DNA of 64,000 nt from JAFGUB01 sp050305515 (GTDB lineage Bacteria > Campylobacterota > Campylobacteria > Campylobacterales > Sulfurimonadaceae): NCBI GenBank assembly GCA_050305515.1, contig JBNLFL010000025.1:160186-224185 (forward strand), in the 5' to 3' direction. The notes under the pieces were generated by a model. That model had not been told where the DNA came from. It did not search any database and saw only the letters and a program-made list of their open reading frames with translations. Within the stretch, counting starts at the first letter, position 1. Each line of letters begins with the position of its first letter. Positions 8,532 to 17,300 of the stretch are shown here, one piece after another. Position numbers and translations under genes: made by a program.

Positions 8532-9336
8532 CAGTTTCGAATCGCTGCTGAGCCGTTGCCGGCGTTACCACCGAAAACAGATGCTCAAGAGGGCCGGATG
8601 GGCTTTTTTGTTTTTTGGCGGTGTCACTGCGATAGCTGTTATGAGTCTGCAAAACAGAGATGTCAGCAGTGAACTGGAACGTGTAGCGATCACCGTGCAA
8701 CCGGTTACTCTCCCGACAGAGCATGTCGTGGAGCCACCCCGTGAAACTCCACGTCAACTGGATGTTTCGGAAGATGCACATTCCGCAGATGCGACGGCAG
8801 TTTCAACTACCCCGGTACCGGTGGAAATGAAAAAACATCGTGATATTGCCTATAACGTAGCAGTGGATGAGAGGTATCTGCTTGATTACACGGCTTCGAG
8901 ACGAACGACTGAACAAGAGACGAAACCTGTGCCACCCGATAAAATGAGACAAGAGATCAGCGAGAAGACAAAAAACGTGCAGATACCGGTTTCAGCCATT
9001 GTGCCTTCTGATGAACAGGCACTGAAAATGAGTACCAAAAAACTCGCCAGTGTCGAAGATCTGATCGCGCAGCAGGAAAAAGAGCCCCGCTATGAACTGG
9101 CACTTAAAATTGCCGAATTCTATTATGATGATGCCAAATATTCGCAGGCATCGCTCTGGTCCAAAAAAGCAAACATGCTTGACAAAGAGGCTGAAGGTGC
9201 ATGGATTGTTTATGCAAAATCGGAATATGCCCGGGGCAACAGGGAACGTGCCATCGATATTCTCAGCCTCTATCTGGCGAACAAGAATTCCAAAGAGGCA
9301 GAGATGCTGTTGATGACATGGAGGCAGGGAAAATAA
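8524..9336 (+). CDS. TPR-containing membrane protein (MshN-like), 270 aa
   Basis: I prefer the ATG at 8524 to the in-frame one at 8506, because it shortens the overlap with the upstream gene to 8 bases. A basic N-terminus precedes one transmembrane helix (about residues 25-42, WAFLFFGGVTAIAVM), a long low-complexity periplasmic linker rich in Pro, Thr, Glu and Val (about 45-150), and a C-terminal TPR-like segment (about 185-260; repeated patterns such as YELALKIAEFYYDDAKYSQA). Architecture and position directly after the MshM-like ATPase fit MshN. The next start overlaps the stop (TAATG). Confidence 0.68.
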   Translation: MHDSFESLLSRCRRYHRKQMLKRAGWAFLFFGGVTAIAVMSLQNRDVSSELERVAITVQPVTLPTEHVVEPPRETPRQLDVSEDAHSADATAVSTTPVPVEMKKHRDIAYNVAVDERYLLDYTASRRTTEQETKPVPPDKMRQEISEKTKNVQIPVSAIVPSDEQALKMSTKKLASVEDLIAQQEKEPRYELALKIAEFYYDDAKYSQASLWSKKANMLDKEAEGAWIVYAKSEYARGNRERAIDILSLYLANKNSKEAEMLLMTWRQGK

Positions 9337-9893
9337 TGATGCGCTGCATTATGAGTCTTGTTTTTCTTCTGCTTCTCTCTCTTGAAGCAAATGATTATAC
9401 GGAGTTCGCACGTTACTACAAGCAGCAGGATTTTGAATCCTATAAACAGGCCTGTCAGATCGGTCAACAGATTTTCGCCAAAGGCGAGCGCGATGAAAAG
9501 CTTCTCTCCCTGATTGGCATGGCATGTTTGCGGGCTGATTACATAGACACGCTCGGAAGCATTCAGAGCCGCCTTTATCAAACGGAAGAGGGGCGTGCCA
9601 ATGCGTCGCTGTTTGCCTCGATGATTCTTCAAAAACGCCTGATCGCCCAGTCTTTTTATGATGATAGTGACATCAGTTCCCTGGCGCTTCCGATTACAGA
9701 TCATCCGCTTTCGATAGTGTTTGCCGCATTGCGCGACAAACAGTATGAGCTGCTTAAGGAGAATCCGCGTCTTATCCGTTTTAAGAAAGACGGGAAGGAA
9801 TACCGTGTGTACGTCGACTTTGAGAAAAAAGACAAAATTGCCATTGACATCTTTTTTGACGATGGCACACTTCAACAGCACAGGTATCGCTAA
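9336..9893 (+). CDS. Exported protein of unknown function in pilus locus, 185 aa
   Basis: The start is the ATG at 9336, coupled to the upstream stop by TAATG; a longer frame from 9201 would run inside the previous gene. MMRCIMSLVFLLLLSLEAN is a good signal peptide. The mature protein is mostly helical and charged, with two Cys that could form a disulfide, and helix-turn-helix pairs around residues 25-90 that resemble TPR- or Sel1-like hairpins. I do not recognise a family. It overlaps the ATPase gene by TAATG, so it is a structural or accessory member of the same machine. Confidence 0.7.
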   Translation: MMRCIMSLVFLLLLSLEANDYTEFARYYKQQDFESYKQACQIGQQIFAKGERDEKLLSLIGMACLRADYIDTLGSIQSRLYQTEEGRANASLFASMILQKRLIAQSFYDDSDISSLALPITDHPLSIVFAALRDKQYELLKENPRLIRFKKDGKEYRVYVDFEKKDKIAIDIFFDDGTLQQHRYR

Positions 9894-11563
9894 TGATTAA
9901 ACAGGTTGTACGACTCGGGGATCTTCTGGTTGAAAAAGGGCTAATCAGCAATGAACAGCTGATGCATGCGCTCTCTTTACAGAAAGAGTCCAATTTTACT
10001 AAAAAACTGGGTGAGGTTCTGATACAGGAAGGGTATGTCACAGACCGTGAAATCGCACGGGAACTCTCTTCTCAGCTCAATATCGAATTTATCGACATCT
10101 ACGGCGTGGAACTGGATTTTAAACTGATCGGGCGCTACCCGAGTCATGTTCTTGAAAATGCCGAAGCGATTCCACTACGCGAAGACAGCGAATATGTCTA
10201 CATCGCCACGTCAAATCCGCTCAATTATGATGCGCTTGAGGCGTTGGAACGAATTATTATTACCAAACCTGTCAAACTTTATCTGGCGCTCGATGCCGAT
10301 GTGCGCAATATTTTCCAGCGTATCGCCATCATTCAAAATACCAAAACCATTGCCGAAGAGGTCAAACGCGAAATTTCACAGGAAGGGTATAAGAGCGAGA
10401 GTGACGAGAGTGCGGTTTTGAAACTGATCCGGCTCATCATTCAAGATGCCATCGTGCGTAAAGCGAGTGATATCCATATTGAACCCGATGCTCATGAAGT
10501 GTCGGTACGCTGCCGTGTGGACGGGGTTTTGCATGAGATTTTCGTTTTCGAACTGGCCATCTATAATGCGCTGGCATCCCGCATCAAGATCCTTGGAAAT
10601 CTTGATATATCGGAACGTCGCAAAGCTCAGGACGGCCGTTTTGGTATGGAGATCAATAAGGGAGCATACGATTTTCGTCTCTCAACGACGCCGACGCTCT
10701 TTGGCGAATCGATTGTCATGCGTATTCTTGATCAGCAGAAGATTCTTCTCAAGCTGAATGATCTGGGGCTTGAGGATCACAATCTTGAGGTGTTTGAATC
10801 GATTATCCGTTCACCTTATGGCATTATTCTGATTACAGGTCCGACCGGAAGCGGTAAGACAACGACACTTTATGCATCGCTCAATGAGATCAAGAGTCTC
10901 GAGAACAAGGTTTTAACGGTCGAAGACCCCATCGAGTACCAGCTGCCGCTGGTACAGCAGGTTCAGGTGAATGAAAAAGTAGGCTTTACCTTTTTTCAGG
11001 CGCTGAAATCATTTTTGCGACAGGACCCCGATGTCATCATGGTAGGTGAGATTCGGGATATGGAGACACTCAGTGCTGCCGCACAGGCGTCATTGACGGG
11101 TCACCTTGTTTTTTCAACGCTGCATACGAATGATGCGCCGAGTGCCATCAGCCGGATGGTTCAGATGGGTCTCGAACCCTATCTGATTGCCGATTCGTTA
11201 CTGGCCATCGTAGCACAGCGGCTGGTACGCCGCAACTGTGAATATTGCAAAGTTGAGTACAAACCGCATCAGAATCTTCTGCGTCCGCTGCATGATCTCT
11301 TGCCTGAAAACCCTGTCTTTCATAAGGGAAAAGGGTGCCCGAAATGTAATATGACAGGCTATTCCGGGCGTATTATGATTGTAGAGATTCTTCAGATAAA
11401 CGATGTGATCTCGCAGTTGATCTCATCCAATGCCAATAAATTTGAAATTGCCAAAAAAGCCAAAGAACTCGGGATTTTCACGCCGATGGCACAAGACGGC
11501 CTTAGCAAAGCACTTCAGGGCATCATACCGCTTGAAGAGGTATTGCGTGTAACGCGTGGGTAG
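9893..11563 (+). CDS. Pilus/type II secretion assembly ATPase (PilB/GspE/MshE/CtsE-like), 556 aa
   Basis: The N-terminal MshEN/GspII_E domain is present (about 1-150; LGDLLVEKGLISNEQLMHAL and GEVLIQEGYVTDREIA repeats). The catalytic core has Walker A GPTGSGKTT at about residue 316, an Asp box, Walker B with DVIMVGEIRD near 380, the His box STLHTNDA, and a C-terminal tetracysteine zinc site (CEYC near 448 and CPKC near 480). This is the extension ATPase that powers assembly. No PilT-like retraction ATPase is present in the window, as in type II secretion and Cts systems. It is followed by the platform gene after 3 bases. Confidence 0.93.
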   Translation: MIKQVVRLGDLLVEKGLISNEQLMHALSLQKESNFTKKLGEVLIQEGYVTDREIARELSSQLNIEFIDIYGVELDFKLIGRYPSHVLENAEAIPLREDSEYVYIATSNPLNYDALEALERIIITKPVKLYLALDADVRNIFQRIAIIQNTKTIAEEVKREISQEGYKSESDESAVLKLIRLIIQDAIVRKASDIHIEPDAHEVSVRCRVDGVLHEIFVFELAIYNALASRIKILGNLDISERRKAQDGRFGMEINKGAYDFRLSTTPTLFGESIVMRILDQQKILLKLNDLGLEDHNLEVFESIIRSPYGIILITGPTGSGKTTTLYASLNEIKSLENKVLTVEDPIEYQLPLVQQVQVNEKVGFTFFQALKSFLRQDPDVIMVGEIRDMETLSAAAQASLTGHLVFSTLHTNDAPSAISRMVQMGLEPYLIADSLLAIVAQRLVRRNCEYCKVEYKPHQNLLRPLHDLLPENPVFHKGKGCPKCNMTGYSGRIMIVEILQINDVISQLISSNANKFEIAKKAKELGIFTPMAQDGLSKALQGIIPLEEVLRVTRG

Positions 11564-11566
11564 ATC

Positions 11567-12808
11567 ATGAAATATTTTGAAGTGCTTTATCGTCGGGGAT
11601 CGCTGCGAAAACGGGTTGTCGTTGAAGCAGACAACCGTGTTGAGGCTATGAAGCATTTTCAGAAGCTTGAAATAGGCGTTCCGGTCCGTTTCAAAGAGGT
11701 GGCGGAACCGCTGCGGAATAAAATTCAAAAAATTATTGACAAGCAAAAAGATCCTATTAAAAAGAAGCGGGCGAATACTGAAAACTACATCTCCGTGCTG
11801 CGCCAGCTTGCGGTCATGCTTGATGCGGGAATGCCCATTAACGTCTGTCTGGAAGAGGTCATCCGTGCTACGGAGGATCCTATGCTTCTGGCTATTATGA
11901 CATCCGTGCATGAAGATATTGAAGGCGGGCAGGGGTTGACCAATGCATTAAAACCCTATCGTCATCAGCTGGGTAATCTCTCCATATCGATGATTTATCT
12001 GGGAGAACAGACCGGAACGCTTTCGGAGTCCATCAATAAATTGGCGGACATCTTGCAGACGATACATGAAAACCGTGTAAAACTGAAAAAGGCCACACGG
12101 TATCCGATGCTGACCATTTTTGCGATGGCTATCGCCTTTGGTGTCGTTATTACGTTTGTCGTTCCGCAGTTTAAAGACATTTTTGAACAGAGTGGAGCAG
12201 AACTGCCATTCCCGACACGTCTTCTTCTCTGGATCGAATATGCCCTGACGACTTACGGACCGCTGATCCTGGTCGGGGCGATTCTGATGCTGATCGGATA
12301 TCTTTACATGTACCGGCGCAATCCGAAGCTTGCACTCTTTTCTGACAAGATGCTTTTGAAGGTGTATATTGTAGGTGCCGTAACAAGATATGCCATGCTT
12401 GGACGGTTTGTCTATATTTTTGATGTGCTGATTCATGCGGGCATTCCGATTGTCGATGCACTCAAAGCCGCTGTCGGCGTTGTTGAAAACCGCTATATGA
12501 AGCAGCAGTTTTCGCTTATTATCGATGACATTGAAGGGGGACAGTCGCTTCACAGCGGATTTGTCGATTCAGAAATGTTTGAAAGCATGATTTTGCAGAT
12601 GCTCAAGGCGGGAGAAGATTCCGGTGCACTCAATACGATGCTTGAAAAGATAACCAAGTACTATAATGACAAATATGATAATATTATTGATAATGTCTCT
12701 TCGATGATCGAACCGGTACTCATAGCCGCAATCGCGGGATTTGTACTGGTTTTGGCACTGGGCATTTTTTTGCCCATGTGGTCGATGGCCGAAGCAATGG
12801 GAATGTAA
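11567..12808 (+). CDS. Pilus/type II secretion platform protein (PilC/GspF/MshG/CtsF-like), 413 aa
   Basis: Two tandem T2SSF domains follow an N-terminal cytoplasmic extension: the first contains LRQLAVMLDAGMPI (about 85-98) and the second LGRFVYIFDVLIHAGIPIVDAL (about 280-300). Transmembrane helices lie near 185-205, 225-250 and 380-402 (FVLVLALGIFLPMW). The protein is the inner-membrane platform turned by the ATPase encoded just upstream. A one-mismatch palindrome copy at 12304 is read through the second helix region. Length is typical of the family. Confidence 0.92.
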   Translation: MKYFEVLYRRGSLRKRVVVEADNRVEAMKHFQKLEIGVPVRFKEVAEPLRNKIQKIIDKQKDPIKKKRANTENYISVLRQLAVMLDAGMPINVCLEEVIRATEDPMLLAIMTSVHEDIEGGQGLTNALKPYRHQLGNLSISMIYLGEQTGTLSESINKLADILQTIHENRVKLKKATRYPMLTIFAMAIAFGVVITFVVPQFKDIFEQSGAELPFPTRLLLWIEYALTTYGPLILVGAILMLIGYLYMYRRNPKLALFSDKMLLKVYIVGAVTRYAMLGRFVYIFDVLIHAGIPIVDALKAAVGVVENRYMKQQFSLIIDDIEGGQSLHSGFVDSEMFESMILQMLKAGEDSGALNTMLEKITKYYNDKYDNIIDNVSSMIEPVLIAAIAGFVLVLALGIFLPMWSMAEAMGM

Positions 12809-12819
12809 CAGGAAACGTC

Positions 12820-12915
12820 ATGGAACATGAAGCAGGTACGATTACAGTTGCCGTTATTTCTACAATCATTCTGGGATTCGGATTCTGGATTATTTACAAA
12901 ATCAATGAGATATAA
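12820..12915 (+). CDS. Small single-pass membrane peptide, 31 aa
   Basis: An ATG at 12820, preceded by AGGAAAC, opens a 31-codon frame: MEHEAGTITVAVISTIILGF continues to a short basic-polar tail (YKINEI). It is an acidic N-terminus, one hydrophobic helix (about residues 7-24) and a polar end. It lies 11 bases after the platform gene and 3 bases before the lipoprotein gene, the tight spacing seen throughout the operon, which supports translation. I know no family; it could be an assembly subunit or a membrane stabiliser of the pilus machine. Confidence 0.6.
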   Translation: MEHEAGTITVAVISTIILGFGFWIIYKINEI

Positions 12916-12918
12916 ATA

Positions 12919-13353
12919 ATGCGAATCGCTTTTCTGACTTCCATACTGAGTGTGTCACTCTTCTGGGGATGCGGCAATGAGACGCGTCCTGACAGTTATG
13001 TATCGCAACCCTCCGTACTCTTGACCAATTATAATATTTCACATATGCGCCTGCATATCGCCAGTGCCAGCAGCGGGATTCTGACCTTTAGTAGCACTAC
13101 TTTTACCTATAGCTCGCCGACCCGGAACTTTGAAGGAAGCTGGAGTGCCACGGAATATCCGACACTGCTTCAAAACGGCGATGAGATTACCGTGATACAG
13201 ACAATTGATTACACCACCAAAGAGGGATACAGCTTCAGTACCAATTTCTTAACGAACGGGATTGAACTCGATGTGGGAGATACGTTTATTATGACGGGCG
13301 ATCAGATACTCAGTGGAAGTGTCACGCAGATCGAGGTTAATAACCTCGATTAA
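12919..13353 (+). CDS. Putative lipoprotein of the pilus locus, 144 aa
   Basis: MRIAFLTSILSVSLFWGCGNE is a type II signal peptide with Cys18 as the lipidation site (lipobox F-W-G-C is imperfect but acceptable). The mature part is rich in Ser, Thr, Ile and Tyr and looks like a small beta sandwich; no catalytic motif is visible. It ends the plus-strand pilus series and converges with the minus-strand pilin gene, sharing 4 bases at the stops. A pilotin-like role for the secretin is possible by analogy, but nothing in the sequence shows it. Confidence 0.65.
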   Translation: MRIAFLTSILSVSLFWGCGNETRPDSYVSQPSVLLTNYNISHMRLHIASASSGILTFSSTTFTYSSPTRNFEGSWSATEYPTLLQNGDEITVIQTIDYTTKEGYSFSTNFLTNGIELDVGDTFIMTGDQILSGSVTQIEVNNLD

Positions 13354-13787
13354 TTGTCAACGAGACTGAAAAGCCCCATATTTGCGTCATACTCCCAGTG
13401 CCTGGTTTTGCAGGGTTTGTCGGCTTTGCACTTTGCCCCCTTGGCAGGGTCGGTTGCCGGACCGGTGTAGTTGTTTCCATTGAGCGTCCAGCCTGAAGGC
13501 GCCTGCTTTAAAATGGCATTAAGCGGCGCTCCCAACGTTGCAGGATAGCCCGAAGCATTGAGCGTTGAGGATGCAATCGATGCACCGCAGGTAAATGTAC
13601 CTTCATTGATGATCCACTCTCCATGGCAGGCATCAAGCGCTACCTGTATGGAAGCGGCAGTAGAGAGTTCAGAAGAAATTTTTGCATTGTCACTCAGTCC
13701 CGTGAATTTCGGGATAGCAACGGAAGCCAGTACCCCAATGATTACAATAGAGATAATCAGTTCGAGCAGGGTAAAGGCCTTGTTCAT
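13350..13787 (-). CDS. Type IV pilin-like protein, 145 aa
   Basis: MNKAFTLLELIISIVIIGVLASVAIP is a textbook prepilin N-terminus (basic leader, Ala at -1, Phe +1, Glu +5, 24-residue hydrophobic helix ending in IPKFTGL). The size fits a major or abundant pilin. Two Cys pairs (CHGEW...C and C...C near the end) could form the D-region loop. It follows another pilin gene on the same strand after 3 bases, so the two are cotranscribed from the promoter near 14300, divergent in orientation to the machinery genes. Confidence 0.85.
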   Translation of the reverse strand: MNKAFTLLELIISIVIIGVLASVAIPKFTGLSDNAKISSELSTAASIQVALDACHGEWIINEGTFTCGASIASSTLNASGYPATLGAPLNAILKQAPSGWTLNGNNYTGPATDPAKGAKCKADKPCKTRHWEYDANMGLFSLVDN

Positions 13788-13790
13788 AAG

Positions 13791-14261
13791 TTAAAATGAA
13801 GCGTTTTGATCAAGTGTAGCATTAGGTGTTTCACTGCCACTAATTTTTTTATTACATTTTTTGACAGTAAGTGAATCTTTAAAGTTTGCACACGTTATTT
13901 GAAGTCTTACATTTCTGTTTGAACCGTTAAAAGTCAGGACCGCCGCATCTCCGGCACCCCCATCATCATATATTGCTGTTTGATCCCCACCTGCATTATC
14001 TGTTACTGTCCAATGTGTACCACTAATCGTTGTAATCGCTGTTAGTGTAACATTGTCTTTTGTATATGATTCTTCAAGATCAACAAGATTGACGAAAGAA
14101 GAGGGAATTGCGCCATAGGCATCTTGAGCTACTTTAATAACATTGGCAGCTTCCGCATTTTGTTTCAGATCTTTAAATTTCGGAATGGCCGTCGCAGCCA
14201 GTACCCCAATAATGACGATAACAAAGATTAACTCGATAAGTGTAAAACCACTTCTACGCAT
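13791..14261 (-). CDS. Type IV major pilin-like protein (MshA-like), 156 aa
   Basis: MRRSGFTLIELIFVIVIIGVLAATAIP has the consensus G/FTLIE cleavage box and the long N-terminal helix. First gene of the two-gene pilin unit, with its own promoter and a strong ribosome site (AAGGGG before the ATG), as expected for a highly expressed major subunit. Downstream of the conserved helix the gene is noticeably richer in A and T than its neighbours, with many AAC, ATT and ACT codons, suggesting diversification or replacement of the surface-exposed part. Two Cys (about 130 and 138) may close a C-terminal loop. Confidence 0.85.
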   Translation of the reverse strand: MRRSGFTLIELIFVIVIIGVLAATAIPKFKDLKQNAEAANVIKVAQDAYGAIPSSFVNLVDLEESYTKDNVTLTAITTISGTHWTVTDNAGGDQTAIYDDGGAGDAAVLTFNGSNRNVRLQITCANFKDSLTVKKCNKKISGSETPNATLDQNASF

Positions 14262-14296
14262 AACTACCCCTTTTTGATGATAAAAATAATGTCTTT

Positions 14297-14324
14297 AGTA
14301 TAGTTGAAAAAAGCTTACATGTAA
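14297..14324 (-). promoter_or_regulatory. Pilin promoter with TTACATGTAA at the -35 position
   Basis: On the minus strand TATACT (14302-14297) is a -10 box about 35 bases before the pilin start. The palindrome TTACATGTAA occupies 14324-14315, so its first six bases fall 16 bases upstream of the -10 box, where a -35 hexamer would be. A protein bound there would compete with or assist RNA polymerase. The -10 call is moderate; the overlap is seen directly. Confidence 0.5.
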
Positions 14325-14360
14325 AGAGGCGTAGGGGGTTTCCGCGCCAGTATTGCATAT

Positions 14361-17300
14361 TTATGTCAGAAACCGTTTAAAGACATTCTGCAGCTGTTGT
14401 TCATCAATCGGTTTGCCTACGAAGTCATCCATTCCCGAAGCTATAAAGTGTTCCCGGTCACTTTCAAGAACGCTGGCTGTCAGGACGACGACCGGTGTGG
14501 TAGGCAACTCCTTTTCCTTTTCATAAGCCCTGATCTGTTGCAAGGCACCGACACCGCTGAGGTTTGGCATGTTCTCATCCGTCAGCACCAGCTGATAATC
14601 CGGATTCGCTTTGTATGCCGCAACAGCTTGCATACCGTCATCGACAACATCGTAGGTAATGCCATACTCATCGAGAATCAGTTTGATGAGCATCTGGTTC
14701 GTTTTATTGTCTTCTGCAACGAGAATGTGAGCATGAAACTGAGGGTGCATCTCTTCGTCACTATCTTCTGCAACATAGAGCCGTTCTACGGTGGCATCAT
14801 CCAGGACGCGCATGACATCATAAGGGGCAAACGGTGCATGAAGCGCATGGACTCGCGGATAACTGTCATACCGATGTGTCGGAAACATTTCAAGCACGAT
14901 GGCATGCATCTCATGGGCGATGACGGTGGCAATGGCTTTGGAATGGTCGCAGATAATGACAAGATCACACTGAAGGGTATCAAACGAGTGATGCATGCTG
15001 TAAGTGACGCCAAACTCCTGAAAATATTTTCCAATCAGCTTCATGGCACTGCTGTCTTCGGGTTCCATAGCAACCAGCGCGATGTTCAGATCTTTGATTT
15101 TGTCCGTCTGGTAATGAGGCCGTGAACACTCGTTGGAGCGTTTTGCCGGAACACTCAAGGTGAATATTGAACCTTTATCCGGCTCGCTTTTCAATGTAAT
15201 GCTGCCCCGCATCATTTTGGCCAGTTTTCTGCTGATGGAGAGGCCCAAACCCGTTCCGCCGTATTGGCGCGTCGTAGAGCCGTCAGCCTGTTCGAAAGGA
15301 TTGAAAATACGAGCCTGCTGTTCGCCTGTCATGCCAATGCCGCTGTCCTGAATTGAGAGCGTGAGCATGTCATTGGCAAAGGTGATCTTGATTTTGACTT
15401 CGCCGCCTTCAGGCGTGAATTTTATGGCGTTGCTCAGAAGGTTCGAGAGAATCTGGTTGATACGGACATTATCCGCTTCGAGACACTCCGGCATGGTCGT
15501 TTCAATGTAAAAATAGTGTTTGATATGTTTCTCATATGCTTTGGAAGCAAAGAGCAATACGGTGTTACTGAATTCTGTAATCGGTTCGAAGGCATGCGGT
15601 ACGATACTGAACTTACCGCTTTGGATTTTAGAATAATCGAGAATGTCATTGATAATCCGTAGCAGTGATTGCCCGCTGTTGTCAATGATATCGAGATAGT
15701 GTTTGCTTGCTTCATCTTCAGTACGTTTTTTGAGAATCGATACAAACCCCAAAATGGCATTGAGCGGTGTTCGGATTTCATGAGACATATTGGAAAGAAA
15801 TTCGTCTTTGGCCTTTTCCGCTGCAATCGCTTCATCACGGGCATTGATAATCGGAGTAATATCGTGATGCAGCCCGAGAATGTCAATCACGTCGCCCTGA
15901 GTATTCAGAATCGGGATAATGGTTGAATTGGTATACAAAACGCTTCCGTCACTGCGAAGCATGGCGAGTACACCTTTATAGATACGTTTTGCCGCAATAC
16001 AGGTGCGAATTTCCTGCTCTTTGTCACCCCGCTGCTGCGGATCCAGCAGATAGGCACTGTTCTTATCAAGCAGTGAGCTGTTGCGAAGACGTGCCGCTTG
16101 GCCAAAGAGGCGGTTATAACTGTTAAGGGTGCCGTCTGGATTACTGTGCGTCACCAGAAGGCTCTGGTCGATTGCGAACTGAAACTGTGTCAGCTCCTGC
16201 AGTTGATTTTGCAGTTCAAGCGTCTGCAGATAAACCTGGTCGGAGAGGGTGGCATTCATGGATTCCAGCTCTTCCGTCTGGGCACGTATCTTGTCCTGAA
16301 TCATGGCGATCAGGTCATTAAAAACTGTGTTAAGGGCAATCAGCGAGGGACTAAACGGCTTATAGTAAATATGTTCTCCGAAATCTCCCTCTTTCATCAG
16401 TTTTACGATTTGGGTTGTTTCGGTAATAAACTCTTCATCCTGCTTGCGGTTTTCGTGAATCAGAGTCACCTGAGCGTTAATGTCCTCTGCCATTTCAGCA
16501 AGTTCATCTTTTGAATTGATCGTGATAGCAGCGGGTTTGGAGCGTTTGAAGTTGAGATAATCAAAGAAATCTTCAAGTCCCTTGTGGAAAAGCTCCAGCT
16601 CTTTGAGAATGTTTTTACCTATCAGTGTTGCCAGAAACAGAAGCAGAAAGATGAAAAAAATATTGTAAAGCAGCTGGGAATAGAATGTCTGGTCGAATTT
16701 TGACTGTATTTTCTGGAGTGTCGCAAGCAGATCGCTTAAAACGAGCTCCTGCAGACTTTCAAGCTGTTCCAGGTATGCAGCCGAGAGCTGCTCCCACGCC
16801 AGCGGGTCCACACCAATGACCATATTTTGGAGTTCCCGCAGGGCATTGGTGGCGTTCATATCGGAGATACGTACGCGGAGGTCTATCTTCTCGGGAGACT
16901 CTGTGCTCATGGATTCATGAATCAGTTCAATATTTTTGCGGTATTTGTTAAAGGTGTCTTCAATGGCAAGCAGCCGATTATACTCGGCCTGATTGCCTGC
17001 GGCAAGAACCTGATAGGCGCCCAGAATTTTTTCATAAGCTGCATAATCATCCAAAAAACGCAAATAGTAGTGCTCTTCCCGACGCAGAACATAGTTTTTG
17101 AAGGTGTGAATCATACCGCCGTAACCGATATAATAGAGCATCTTCGAGAGCAGCTGCTGTTTGAGCGTCTGTTTATGCACCGTAGTGCGGTAAGCTTCAA
17201 GGTCAGTATAAAGTTCGGAGTGATGAATGGTATTAAGCGCTTCTCTGAAATGCGCGTCTTCTATGGAAGAGAGAAAGTCCTGATAGATCTGTTTCTGCTG

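Noticed and set aside
14315..14324. TTACATGTAA as an HP1021 box
   Set aside because: The known HP1021 motif is TGTTWC-like and not this palindrome; the similarity is limited to TGT.
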